From CAVQEK01 sp964596645 (GTDB taxonomy: Bacteria; Bacteroidota; Bacteroidia; Cytophagales; Cyclobacteriaceae): a DNA stretch of 64,000 bases. The stretch spans positions 1-64,000 of the forward strand of contig CAZQVB010000009.1 in the NCBI GenBank assembly GCA_964596645.1, in the 5' to 3' direction. The notes beneath the pieces were generated by a model. It was given only the letters and a program-made list of their open reading frames with translations. It was not told the DNA's origin and searched no databases. The translations under genes were made by a program, and so were the position numbers. This document shows positions 52,551 to 61,221 of the stretch, piece after piece. Numbering within the stretch: position 1 is the stretch's first letter; each line of letters opens with the position of its first letter.

Positions 52551-53343
52551 CACCAGTCTACGAGTCCACCAGTCTACAGTATAAGCAGAAGCCAATTTAT
52601 TTCTTGGCCTGTTACCCACAGGACATTATTGTCAAAATGGAGTTACATGAGTGGCGCCCAATAGCCAGCAGATTGCTTCGCTTCGCTCACAATGACGGAG
52701 TGGGAAGCTTGTCAGGCTGATGGAATTTTCCATCCGTTACGCCCTCTCTCGGGCGGTCATGCTTAATTCATTTCAGCCTCTGTTTACTCTTTAGGCACAC
52801 CCTGAAACGAGTTCATGGGTTACGGACATTTTTGTGATGCGGCATTTGCCTGCATTAAATTTATTTCAGGGTTTCAGCATATCTCCAACCTCCTGATCTT
52901 TGAGCCTTGAGCTTTCAGCTTTTGTCTCCATTTCACCAGTCTAAGAGTCCACCAGTCTACAGTATAAGCAAAAGCCAATTTATTCCTTGGCCTGTGACCC
53001 ACAGGACATTATTGTCAAAATGGAGTTACATGAGTGGCGCCCAATAGCCAGCAGATTGCTTCGCTTCGCTCACAATGACGGAGTGGGAAGCTTGTCAGGC
53101 TGATGGAATTTTCCATCCGTTACGCCCTCTCTCGGGCGGTCATGCTTAATTCATTTCAGCCTCTGTTTACTCTTTAGGCACACCCTGAAACGAGTTCATG
53201 GGTTACGGACATTTTTGTGATGCGGCATTTGCCTGCATTAAATTTATTTCAGGGTTTCAGCATATCTCCAACCTCCTGATCTTTGAGCCTTGAGCTTTCA
53301 GCTTTTGTCTCCATTTCACCAGTCTACGAGTCCACCAGTCTAC
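52551..53343. repeat. Tandem direct repeat, unit 383 bp, two copies plus 27 bp
   Basis: Two nearly identical 383-bp units (52551-52933 and 52934-53316) differ by only a few bases, and 27 bp of a third follow (53317-53343). Each starts with CACCAGTCTA and holds a GTCTACAGTATAAGC box, the ATTGCTTCGCTTCGCTCACA core with CAATGACGGAGTGGGAAGC, a GCCCTCTCTCGGGC hairpin and GAGCCTTGAGCTTTCAGC. No coding region can be supported in the 960-bp gap, and reading frames in it have no family similarity. The core recurs at 46631-46680. The unit may be a copied intergenic element. Confidence 0.92.
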
Positions 53344-53400
53344 CAATGCAGCCATATATCTCCCCCACAAACACTTTAAGCTCCTTCCCGTTTTTTTTGA

Positions 53401-54423
53401 ATGAAAGACAAGCCGCTGCTGCGCTTCACCGATTCTGGCATTTATTGCGAAAAAGGCAACTTTTATATTGACCCCTGGAAGCCCGTGGATCGTGCCGTGA
53501 TCACCCACGCACACTCCGACCACGCCCGGTGGGGTTCCAGGCATTATCTGGCGCACAGCCTTTCCAGGCGCATCCTTCAGCATCGATTGGGTGCCGATAT
53601 TTCCCTTGAAGTATTGGACTATGGTCAAGCCATATACATACAAGGCGTGTCGGTGTCGCTGCATCCGGCGGGCCATATACCCGGCTCCGCCCAGGTACGG
53701 GTGTCGCACCAGGGAGATACCTGGGTTGTCTCCGGCGATTATAAAATTGAAGACGATGGATTTATCGCACCCTTCGAAGCCATCAGGTGCAATGCCTTCG
53801 TTACTGAATCTACTTTTGGCTTGCCTGTGTATCAGTGGGCATCACAGCAAATTGTGTTTGACCAACTCAACGCCTGGTGGAAAAAGAACAGTGCGGCAGG
53901 CATTACATCCCTCGTGTTTGCCTATGCACTGGGCAAGGCCCAGCGGCTCATCAATGGCCTCGACACATCCATAGGGCCTATTTATACACACGGGGCCGTA
54001 GGCAATGTCAATGAAGCCCTCGCCGACGATGGATTCAACATACAGCCGACCACCACGGTGACGCCCGATACGCCAAAAGAAGCCTGGCAAGGTGGCCTGG
54101 TGGTGGCACCACCTTCGGCGCAGGGGACACCCTGGATGAGAAAATTTAAACCCTACGAAACAGCCATGGCCTCCGGCTGGATGATGCTGCGCGGTACCCG
54201 CCGACGCCGCAACACCGACCGCGGTTTCACACTCTCCGACCATGCGGACTGGAACGGACTGCTCGCGGCCATCGACGCCACCGGCGCCGAAAGTGTCTAT
54301 GTGACCCATGGCTACACAGACACCTTTGCCCGATACCTGCGCGAAGTGAAGGGCTTGGATGCTCAGCCCGTGCGTACCTCGTTTGTAGGCGAATCGCTCA
54401 CCGAAACAGAGGAGGAAACGTGA
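53401..54423 (+). CDS. Ligase-associated metallo-beta-lactamase-fold DNA exonuclease
   Basis: This 340-residue enzyme has the metallo-beta-lactamase/beta-CASP metal motif THAHSDHARWG (His-x-His-x-Asp-His) near residue 37, GHIPGSAQVR, a DYK motif and the C-terminal SDHADWNGLLAAI. Such proteins are encoded with ATP-dependent DNA ligases and Lhr-type helicases in bacterial DNA-repair clusters. Here it overlaps the ligase start as GTGA, so the two are translationally coupled. The usual helicase and PdeM phosphoesterase genes do not follow in this window. Confidence 0.9.
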   Translation: MKDKPLLRFTDSGIYCEKGNFYIDPWKPVDRAVITHAHSDHARWGSRHYLAHSLSRRILQHRLGADISLEVLDYGQAIYIQGVSVSLHPAGHIPGSAQVRVSHQGDTWVVSGDYKIEDDGFIAPFEAIRCNAFVTESTFGLPVYQWASQQIVFDQLNAWWKKNSAAGITSLVFAYALGKAQRLINGLDTSIGPIYTHGAVGNVNEALADDGFNIQPTTTVTPDTPKEAWQGGLVVAPPSAQGTPWMRKFKPYETAMASGWMMLRGTRRRRNTDRGFTLSDHADWNGLLAAIDATGAESVYVTHGYTDTFARYLREVKGLDAQPVRTSFVGESLTETEEET

Positions 54424-56018
54424 GGGAATTTGCGCAATTGTTTGCCGGGCTGGACAGCACCACGCGTACCAATACCCGAATAGACATGCTGGCAGCATAT
54501 TTTGCCAGCGATGCACCGGAAGAAGATAAGCTTTGGGCCGTGGCTCTGCTTTCTGGCAAAAGGCCCAAAAGACCGGTAAATACCACCTTGCTGCGGCAAT
54601 GGGCGGCGGCGAAGGCCGGTGTACCCGACTGGCTCTTTGAAGAAAGCTATCATGTGGTGGGCGACCTGGCCGAAACCATCTCTTTGCTGGTATCCGGCGA
54701 GCGCTCTGATAATCAGCACAGCCTGACCGAATGGATCGAGATGCTCATTGCGCTAAAAGACAAGGATGAAACAGAAAAGGAGAAGGCTGTAAAAGAGGCA
54801 TGGAGTCAGCTGAACCGCCAGGAGTCGTTCATTTTTAACAAGATCATCACCGGAAGTTTTCGCATCGGTATATCCCAGAGCATGGTGGTGAAGGCGCTCA
54901 GCAAATACACAGGCAAAGAAGAGAGCACGTTGGCGCACCGGCTTATGGGCCAGTGGGTGCCGCAGCTCACCTCCTTCCATGAGCTGGTGATGGTGGAGTC
55001 GATGGCCGACGATGCTTCACGCCCTTATCCTTTTTACCTGGCCTACCCGCTGGAGGACGAGCCGGAATCGCTCGGCGCCATTGTTGCGTGGCAAATAGAG
55101 CACAAATGGGANNNNNNNNNNATACGGGGCCAATTCATCAAGCGAAATAATCTCCATTTTGTGTGGACACGCGGCGAGGAGCTGGTCACAGACAAGTACC
55201 CCGAGCTGGGCCTCTTTGCCCCTCTACTGCCCGACGGCACCGTCATCGATGGTGAGATCATCGTACACAACGGCAGCCATCCATTGCCCTTTCAGCTGTT
55301 GCAGACGCGGATCGGTCGTAAGGCTGTGTCGAAAAAGCTGCTGAAAGAAGCGCCCGTATCACTTATAGCGTATGACCTGCTGGAGCATGAAGGCGTTGAT
55401 ATAAGGTCGCAGCCACTGACCCGCCGCAGGGCGCTTTTGGCCGAAGTGGTGCAAAAGGCCAACCACCCGAAGCTGCTGATCAGCAAAGAATTGTCTTTTG
55501 CTCACTGGCAAGAGGCGATGGCGGAACGCGCAGGGGCACGAGCAAAATTTAATGAAGGCCTCATGTTGAAAAGAAGGTCATCGGTATACCAATCGGGCAG
55601 GCGACGTGGCGACTGGTGGAAGTGGAAAATAGAACCGCTTGTAATCGACGCAGTGCTGATATACGCCATGCGCGGCCACGGACGCAGGGCCGATCTATAC
55701 ACCGACTATACCTTTGCCGTGTGGGACGGCGCCGAACTGGTACCTTTCACCAAAGCCTATTCCGGCCTCACTGACCAGGAATTTGGCCAGGTCGATCATT
55801 TTGTAAAACGCAATACAGTGGAGAAATTCGGGCCGGTGCGTAGCGTAAAGCCCGAGCTGGTGTTTGAGATAGCATTCGAGGGCATTGCGGCTTCCAGCAG
55901 GCATAAGTCGGGCATTGCCCTGCGCTTCCCGCGGATGAATCGCTGGCGAAAAGACAAAAAAGCTGGCGATGCCAACACGTTGAATGACCTGAAGCAGATG
56001 CTAAAACAATATGGCTAA
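54420..56018 (+). CDS. ATP-dependent DNA ligase (assembly gap in active site)
   Basis: This 532-residue ligase of the LigB/bacterial LigC-D-like single-subunit type has an N-terminal helical DNA-binding domain (FAQLFAGLDSTTRTNTRIDM), then the nucleotidyltransferase domain. Motif IIIa/IV is seen as VIDGEIIVHN and LIAYDLLEHEGVD, motif IV as EGLMLKRR, motif V as WWKWK and the OB fold after that. Ten Ns at 55112-55121 fall on motif I, right after HKW. If that run is only a placeholder of wrong length, the natural string would be K-W-D-G-I-R, supplying the catalytic lysine. The start is a GTG overlapping the exonuclease stop. Confidence 0.92.
   Translation: MREFAQLFAGLDSTTRTNTRIDMLAAYFASDAPEEDKLWAVALLSGKRPKRPVNTTLLRQWAAAKAGVPDWLFEESYHVVGDLAETISLLVSGERSDNQHSLTEWIEMLIALKDKDETEKEKAVKEAWSQLNRQESFIFNKIITGSFRIGISQSMVVKALSKYTGKEESTLAHRLMGQWVPQLTSFHELVMVESMADDASRPYPFYLAYPLEDEPESLGAIVAWQIEHKWXXXXIRGQFIKRNNLHFVWTRGEELVTDKYPELGLFAPLLPDGTVIDGEIIVHNGSHPLPFQLLQTRIGRKAVSKKLLKEAPVSLIAYDLLEHEGVDIRSQPLTRRRALLAEVVQKANHPKLLISKELSFAHWQEAMAERAGARAKFNEGLMLKRRSSVYQSGRRRGDWWKWKIEPLVIDAVLIYAMRGHGRRADLYTDYTFAVWDGAELVPFTKAYSGLTDQEFGQVDHFVKRNTVEKFGPVRSVKPELVFEIAFEGIAASSRHKSGIALRFPRMNRWRKDKKAGDANTLNDLKQMLKQYG
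55112..55121. other. Assembly gap (10 N)
   Basis: Ten Ns interrupt the DNA ligase gene exactly at the catalytic K-x-D-G motif. The flanks are consistent with a true gap of 4 bases (aaa tgg ga[c/t] gg[n] ata cgg). The run of exactly ten Ns is typical of a placeholder. Confidence 0.95.
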
Positions 56019-56079
56019 AGTGCCGACAAAGTAGTGGCCAAATCAACATTTCACCATACTTTATGGTTCATACAGGCAG

Positions 56080-56922
56080 ATGAGATTTTTTATGCGAAAA
56101 GACCGCCGACCTCCGACTAATCCACAGAAAATACGCGAGAAGTTACAGACGCCGAAAACTGTCGTTGAGATACTCAACGAGCAGATTGAAACGGGCGTGA
56201 AGGAGCACAATCGCTCTACGCTGGGGCTGTTGTTTTCGGCTTTTTCTGCAGGGCTTGAAGTGGGCTTCAGCATATTTCTTATGGGCATACTTCACAGCAT
56301 GTTTGCCGATACGGCATCGTCCTCCAACCTTCACCTAATACTTTCCCTGGCATACCCTGTGGGCTTTATCTTTGTAGTGATCGGCCGGTCTGAGTTGTTT
56401 ACCGAGCACACGACGCTGGCGGTGATACCCGTGCTGAACAAGTCGGTGTCCATTCAAAGCCTGCTCAAACTGTGGGGCATTGTGTACTTTGGCAATTTGC
56501 TTGGCGGATATTTATTTGCCTATTTATTGGGAAGCTTCACCCCTGTGATGCATACCATCAGTGAAGAAACGTTTGCCTATCTGGCGCACAAAATGGTCGA
56601 TTACGATTGGCAGATCATTCTCGGCAGCAGTGTAGGCGCCGGCTGGCTCATGGGGCTGGTGTCGTGGATGGTGGCGTCTGCTCAGGAAACCATCAGTCGC
56701 ATATTTATCGTCATTCTCATTACCTTCCTCATCGGCATCGGCGGTTTGCATCACTGCATTGTTGGCTCTATTGAGGTGTTTGCCGGGCTTATCAACAGCG
56801 AATCCATCACCATAGGCGATTACCTGCACTTTCAAATATGGACTACGCTGGGCAATCTTATTGGTGGTGTAGTATTCGTGGCTATTGTAAAGTACGGCCA
56901 CACTTCGCGCAGCGGCAGGTAG
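56080..56922 (+). CDS. Formate/nitrite transporter (FNT) family channel
   Basis: This 280-residue protein has a cytosolic N-terminal tail and about six membrane segments (GLLFSAFSAGLEVGFSIFLM, LAYPVGFIFVVIGRSELFTE, IVYFGNLLGGYLFAYLLG, LGSSVGAGWLMGLVSWMVA, IVILITFLIGIGGLHHCIVG and LIGGVVFVAIVKYGH). The FNT signatures are visible in RSELFTEHTTLAVIP and in the HHCIVG region, where a conserved pore His is expected. It is of the YfdC/formate-channel-like subgroup; substrate (formate, nitrite or acetate-like) unknown. It stands after the ligase with its own ATG. Confidence 0.88.
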   Translation: MRFFMRKDRRPPTNPQKIREKLQTPKTVVEILNEQIETGVKEHNRSTLGLLFSAFSAGLEVGFSIFLMGILHSMFADTASSSNLHLILSLAYPVGFIFVVIGRSELFTEHTTLAVIPVLNKSVSIQSLLKLWGIVYFGNLLGGYLFAYLLGSFTPVMHTISEETFAYLAHKMVDYDWQIILGSSVGAGWLMGLVSWMVASAQETISRIFIVILITFLIGIGGLHHCIVGSIEVFAGLINSESITIGDYLHFQIWTTLGNLIGGVVFVAIVKYGHTSRSGR

Positions 56923-57030
56923 TACGCCCATCGGTAAAGACTTTTAAGCTATTCAAAAAGCCGGTAGAGACAGCGCTAAAAAGGCAATACTGGCTTTCAC
57001 TTTTTTGCGACTTGCCGCATAAAGTTCAGC

Positions 57031-57492
57031 TCACTGTGTTTTTCTGAAATGAAAAAGTATTTCAGTGTCATCGGCTGAAACGGTGGCGTGCAGCATGTCT
57101 TCTTCTTTTCTATACTCAATTTTTTTTGGAAAGGGGTTTTGCGGGTTTTCACAGACAAAGTGCGTTTCTTCTATTTGCGTGAGCAGAAACCTTGTTGGTA
57201 CCGTGTCCCCCTTGCCCAGCACATTGAAGCTCCATTTGCCGTTGTTACTTACAAGCGTTACGTGCTCCTGCCAGGTGGTGTCGCTGTGTTGCATGGTGTA
57301 TCCAAAGCCTGCATACTCTTTTTCATTGAGCTTTTCCCAGCTTTCATAGGTGATGTTGTCGCCCTCGTTATTGGTTCTGATCCAGTGGCCCAGCAGCCAG
57401 TCGAAATTGTATTGCTGCCCGCACGACGTAGTGACTGTGGCCAACCAAATGATGATCAACGGATGCAGCACTTTGGTCATTTTCTTTTTCAT
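57031..57492 (-). CDS. DUF6265-type lipoprotein
   Basis: This 153-residue lipoprotein has a signal peptide with lipobox TTSCG (hydrophobic HPLIIIWLATVTTS before it) and a calycin-like domain beginning FDWLLGHWIRTNNEG with YESWEKLNEKEYAGFGY. The G-H/S-W start and the strand pattern match DUF6265. Function unknown. It is the last of the minus-strand run after PhoH, separated by a 99-bp gap. Confidence 0.83.
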   Translation of the reverse strand: MKKKMTKVLHPLIIIWLATVTTSCGQQYNFDWLLGHWIRTNNEGDNITYESWEKLNEKEYAGFGYTMQHSDTTWQEHVTLVSNNGKWSFNVLGKGDTVPTRFLLTQIEETHFVCENPQNPFPKKIEYRKEEDMLHATVSADDTEILFHFRKTQ

Positions 57493-57591
57493 TGCTCAAA
57501 AAATTGATCAACAGCATTGCAAGTAATTTACAATTATTGGCAAAGAAAGGAGCCAGTGCCTTCCTTAAGCCGGAGCCGATATGCGCGATCC

Positions 57592-58923
57592 TCAAAGGAG
57601 TTCATTGGCCAGGTTGGCCAATTCTGAGCGCTCGCCTTTTTCCAGCGTGATATGCGCATAGAGTGGTTGGCCCTGCAGCCGGTCGATCAGGTACGATAGC
57701 CCGTTGCTCTGCGAGTCGAGGTAGGGTGTATCGATCTGATACACATCGCCGGTAAATATTATTTTGGTGTTCTCACCAGCCCTCGAAATGATGGTTTTCA
57801 CCTCGTGGGGTGTCAGGTTCTGCGCCTCGTCTACTATGAAAAAGATGTTGGACAGGCTGCGGCCGCGTATATAGGCCAGTGGCGTTATCACCAGTTTTTC
57901 CTGTTCCAGCATTTCGGTAAGGCGTTTGCTGTCGCGATCCGACTCGCGGTATTGGTTCTGTATAAATTTAAGGTTGTCCCAAAGCGGCTCCATGTATGGG
58001 TTTAGCTTCGACTTGATATCGCCTGGCAGGTAGCCTATGTCTTTGTTGCTGAGGGGCACTATGGGCCGCGCAAGATATACCTGCTTGTAGTTGCGGCGCT
58101 GCTCCAGGGCACCTGCAAGGGCCAGCAGTGTCTTGCCGGTACCAGCCACACCGTTTATCGATACCAGGCGAACGTTGGGGTTCATCAGGGCATGTATGGC
58201 AAAAGTCTGCTCGGCATTGCGTGGCTTTATGCCATATACAGGCTTCTTCTCCACCAGCTCCACGCGGGCAGTTTCCGGATTGTAGTATGCCAGGCCCGAT
58301 TTGCGGTTGCCTTTCAGTATAAAGTAGCTGTTGGGCAGGGGTTTGCTCTTGCCCAGCAGGTCGGCAGCGGGAGAGTGACCATTTTCATACAGTGCGTTTA
58401 TGGCGTCGGGCGTCACATCTTCTACCATAGATTTGCCCTCGTAAAGCGCGGCTACATTTTTTATTTTACCGGTTTCGTAGTCTTCCGACTGCAGGTTGAG
58501 CGATTTGGCTTTCAGCCGCAGGTTGATGTCTTTGGTTACCAGCACTACCTTTTTGTCTGGAAGTTCTTCCTGCAGGTGTATGGCGGCATTGAGTATTTTA
58601 TGATCGGGCTTGCGCTCGGCAAATATTTTTTCGGCATCTACACTGCTTTGCGTGCTCATTACTACTTTGAACTTGCCCCGGCTTTTGCCATTGAGGGGTA
58701 TCCAGTTTTGCAGGCGCTGTCCGTTGCTCAGCTTGTCGATGAGTCGGATAAACTCCCGCGCTTCGAAATTTTTTGTGTCATTGCCTTTTTTAAAATTATC
58801 CAGCTCTTCCAGCACAGTGATGGGTATGGCCACATCGTGCTCCTGAAAATTCATGATGGCATCGTGCGAATAGATGATCACCGAGGTGTCGAGCACAAAA
58901 ACTTTTTTCTCCTTCTTCGACAT
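57592..58923 (-). CDS. PIN-PhoH fusion protein
   Basis: This 443-residue protein carries an N-terminal PIN nuclease domain (about 7-150: LDTSVIIYSHD with Asp12, Glu40 and later DIN acid residues). The C-terminal PhoH ATPase (about 240-443) has Walker A GVAGTGKT at 258-265, ARPIVPLSNKDIGYLPGD and the FTGDVYQID Walker B-like strand. PIN-PhoH proteins act as ATP-dependent RNA-processing enzymes in some bacteria (family knowledge). It lies 10 bp after the AlbA_2 protein's stop. Confidence 0.93.
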   Translation of the reverse strand: MSKKEKKVFVLDTSVIIYSHDAIMNFQEHDVAIPITVLEELDNFKKGNDTKNFEAREFIRLIDKLSNGQRLQNWIPLNGKSRGKFKVVMSTQSSVDAEKIFAERKPDHKILNAAIHLQEELPDKKVVLVTKDINLRLKAKSLNLQSEDYETGKIKNVAALYEGKSMVEDVTPDAINALYENGHSPAADLLGKSKPLPNSYFILKGNRKSGLAYYNPETARVELVEKKPVYGIKPRNAEQTFAIHALMNPNVRLVSINGVAGTGKTLLALAGALEQRRNYKQVYLARPIVPLSNKDIGYLPGDIKSKLNPYMEPLWDNLKFIQNQYRESDRDSKRLTEMLEQEKLVITPLAYIRGRSLSNIFFIVDEAQNLTPHEVKTIISRAGENTKIIFTGDVYQIDTPYLDSQSNGLSYLIDRLQGQPLYAHITLEKGERSELANLANELL

Positions 58924-58933
58924 ATATTTTCTT

Positions 58934-59581
58934 TTAGTAAATGTGTTTGGTGGTATAAAAATCGCCCTGCTCTTCTACTTGTACTTGTAAAATATTGGCC
59001 ACTACCAGGCGCACCAGCAGCCGTGACGCTTTGCTGCGCGAAAGGCCGGAAATATTTACAAATTCATCGAGGGTGATGTGATCGTGTTCATCCAGGTATT
59101 TCAAAAGCAGCTTTTCTTCATTTCCATAATAAATTTTTACCCCTTCTTTCCGGTTTCGCTGTTTTAGAATTTGCACCAGTTCAGGGCTCGCCTTCACACT
59201 TTTATCCTTGATGCGTACGTAGGCATTGCCGCGCTGGGGTGGGTTTTCTAGGTAGTAGTTGGGCTTGCGACGACTTTCAAATACCTGATAGCTGAGCACC
59301 GAGCGCTTGCCACTGATGGGAATGATCTGGCTTTTGTAACGAATGGCAGGTTTGATGTGCTGTGCTATGGCGCGGTCGATCACGAACTGATCTTCATCGG
59401 CAAACTTCAAGCCGGAGATGGTGCCGTTGTCGTCAACGCCTACCAGGAGTGTGCCGCCGTTGCTGTTGGCAAAGGCGACCATCTCACGCACAATTTTTTC
59501 CGGAAAGGTGGCCTTCTTCTTAAATTCCAGCAGTTGACCCTCACCATCGCTGACCAAATCTTTCAAATATTTCAGTTCCAT
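58934..59581 (-). CDS. AlbA_2/Schlafen-like domain protein with C-terminal winged helix
   Basis: This 215-residue protein has an AlbA_2 (Schlafen-type) domain with EFKKKATFPEKIVREMVAFAN, SNGGTLLVGVDDNG and the strand VISY-like VLSYQVFESRR. The C-terminal helix-turn-helix is seen as LLKYLDEHDHITLDEFVNIS and GLSRSKASRLLVRLV. Relatives were linked to nucleic-acid binding and to RNA/DNA cleavage. The start is the ATG at 59581 (MELKYLKDLV); a longer frame to 59596 is less likely. It lies between the AAA+ gene and PhoH on the same strand. Confidence 0.88.
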   Translation of the reverse strand: MELKYLKDLVSDGEGQLLEFKKKATFPEKIVREMVAFANSNGGTLLVGVDDNGTISGLKFADEDQFVIDRAIAQHIKPAIRYKSQIIPISGKRSVLSYQVFESRRKPNYYLENPPQRGNAYVRIKDKSVKASPELVQILKQRNRKEGVKIYYGNEEKLLLKYLDEHDHITLDEFVNISGLSRSKASRLLVRLVVANILQVQVEEQGDFYTTKHIY

Positions 59582-59673
59582 TCTGTCAACAAGCAAATTC
59601 CAGCCGGCACCCGCTTCTATAGCCGATGCGTTGAAAATTAAGCGAATCGAAGCTGATTCGCTATTGTACCATA

Positions 59674-61200
59674 TTAATTCTCGTTAAAAAAATCTTCGTC
59701 TGCCTGGCCTGCACCTGGCATGGTGAACATGCTGCTGAGCAGGTCTTTGAACAGCAGACCCGATGCGATCTGCTTCTTGCTCAGCATGCTGTATTCGGCA
59801 AGGCCATGCAGGGCAAATTCCATGAGAAAATATCGAAACGTCTTATCGGCTTTAGGATGGTGTTTTTTTACAAGGTCGGCCAGACCAGGTACATCTTCCA
59901 GCGCTTTTTCATATAGTGCCTGTGGCAGGTCGTTGAGAATATCTACCTCATGGCCTTCGCCAAACCAGTCGATTATTTTTTTGAAAGGGTTGTCGCCTTT
60001 TTGTTTGCGGGCTTTTTCCGGATCGGGAAAGTAGTTGAGAAACTGTGTGCGAATGGCTTTGCCCACCAGATCGTGCGCCACTATGCCGGGGCCTTCCTGC
60101 TCCCCTTCGTATACCAGCTCTACCTTGCCGGTGATGGCCGGGATCACACCGCTAAAATCCGAAACACGTACGTGGGTTTGCTTTTCATCATTGATCAGCG
60201 CCCGGCGCTCCGCTGCGCTCTTCAGGTTTTCGTATGCAGATATGGTGAGCCGTGCAGAGACGCCACTCTTCTCATCTACAAATTCACTCTTTCTGGCTTC
60301 AAAGGCTATCTGTTCCACCAGGTCGCGTGCCAGGTCGTTAATGATCACGCGCGTGTCCTGATCCTCTTTTTTATGGGCTTCCTGCTCCGTGATCATGCGG
60401 CTGATCTCGATGGAGCCGGGGTAGTGAGTGATGATCTGACTGTCGATTCGGTCTTTTAGAGGCGTTACTATACTTCCGCGATTGGTGTAGTCTTCAGGGT
60501 TGGCCGTGAACACGAATTGAATATCAAGCGGAAGTCTGAGTTTGAACCCGCGTATCTGTATGTCACCTTCCTGCAGTATGTTGAACAGTGCTACCTGAAT
60601 GCGCGCCTGCAGGTCGGGGAGCTCGTTGATGACGAATATGCCGCGGTGCGAACGCGGTATGAGCCCGTAGTGGATCACCCGTTCGTCTGAATAGTGCAGC
60701 TTGAGCGATGCTGCTTTGATGGGGTCTACGTCGCCGATGAGGTCGGCTACCGACACATCGGGTGTAGCCAGCTTTTCTGTGTAGCGCTCCGAGCGGGGCA
60801 TCCAGGCTATGGCCGTATCGTCGCCATGCTCTTCCACCGTGGCTTTGCCGTAGTGTGAGATGGGCTGCAAGGGGTCGTCGTTTAGCTCGCTGCCTTTGAT
60901 CACCGGTATGTACTCATCGAGCAATTGTATCATCATGCGCGCTATCCTTGTTTTGGCCTGGCCCCTCAAGCCCAGCAGGTTTATATTGTGCATGGAAAGT
61001 ATGGCGCGTTGCAGATCGGGTATCACCGTTTCGTCGTAGCCCCAGATGCCTGAAAATGGATTGGATTTTTTCTGAAGGCTGCGTTTTAGATTGTCGCGCA
61101 GCTCTTGTTTAATGCTTCTCGATGTGTAGCCTGCGGCACGAAGTGCGCCAAGGGTGTGAATGCGCTCCAGTTGGCTGGCGGGTATGTCTTTGTAATCCAT
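59674..61200 (-). CDS. MoxR/magnesium-chelatase-type AAA+ ATPase
   Basis: This 508-residue protein has a P-loop of the form LLGLRGQAKTRIARM (Gly77, Lys83, Thr84), where the classical second Gly before Lys is Ala. It also shows VINELPDLQARIQ as a Walker B-like strand, the BchI-type sensor VFTANPEDYTNRGSI and a C-terminal lid. It resembles magnesium-chelatase-I-like ATPases, but there are no chlorophyll genes here. MoxR-type ATPases work with VWA proteins as co-chaperone or metal-insertion systems (family knowledge), and the VWA gene lies 21 bp upstream. Targets are unknown. Confidence 0.92.
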   Translation of the reverse strand: MDYKDIPASQLERIHTLGALRAAGYTSRSIKQELRDNLKRSLQKKSNPFSGIWGYDETVIPDLQRAILSMHNINLLGLRGQAKTRIARMMIQLLDEYIPVIKGSELNDDPLQPISHYGKATVEEHGDDTAIAWMPRSERYTEKLATPDVSVADLIGDVDPIKAASLKLHYSDERVIHYGLIPRSHRGIFVINELPDLQARIQVALFNILQEGDIQIRGFKLRLPLDIQFVFTANPEDYTNRGSIVTPLKDRIDSQIITHYPGSIEISRMITEQEAHKKEDQDTRVIINDLARDLVEQIAFEARKSEFVDEKSGVSARLTISAYENLKSAAERRALINDEKQTHVRVSDFSGVIPAITGKVELVYEGEQEGPGIVAHDLVGKAIRTQFLNYFPDPEKARKQKGDNPFKKIIDWFGEGHEVDILNDLPQALYEKALEDVPGLADLVKKHHPKADKTFRYFLMEFALHGLAEYSMLSKKQIASGLLFKDLLSSMFTMPGAGQADEDFFNEN

Positions 61201-61221
61201 AAAAATTTCTTAAAGGATGAT

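Noticed and set aside
52523..52720. 65-codon frame in the 383-bp repeat
   Set aside because: It covers repeat DNA, and the same frame is not kept as a full open frame in the second copy, so coding is unlikely.
58192..59076. 294-codon plus-strand frame over PhoH and AlbA_2
   Set aside because: It is fully antisense to two well-supported genes on the minus strand, and its translation shows no domain.
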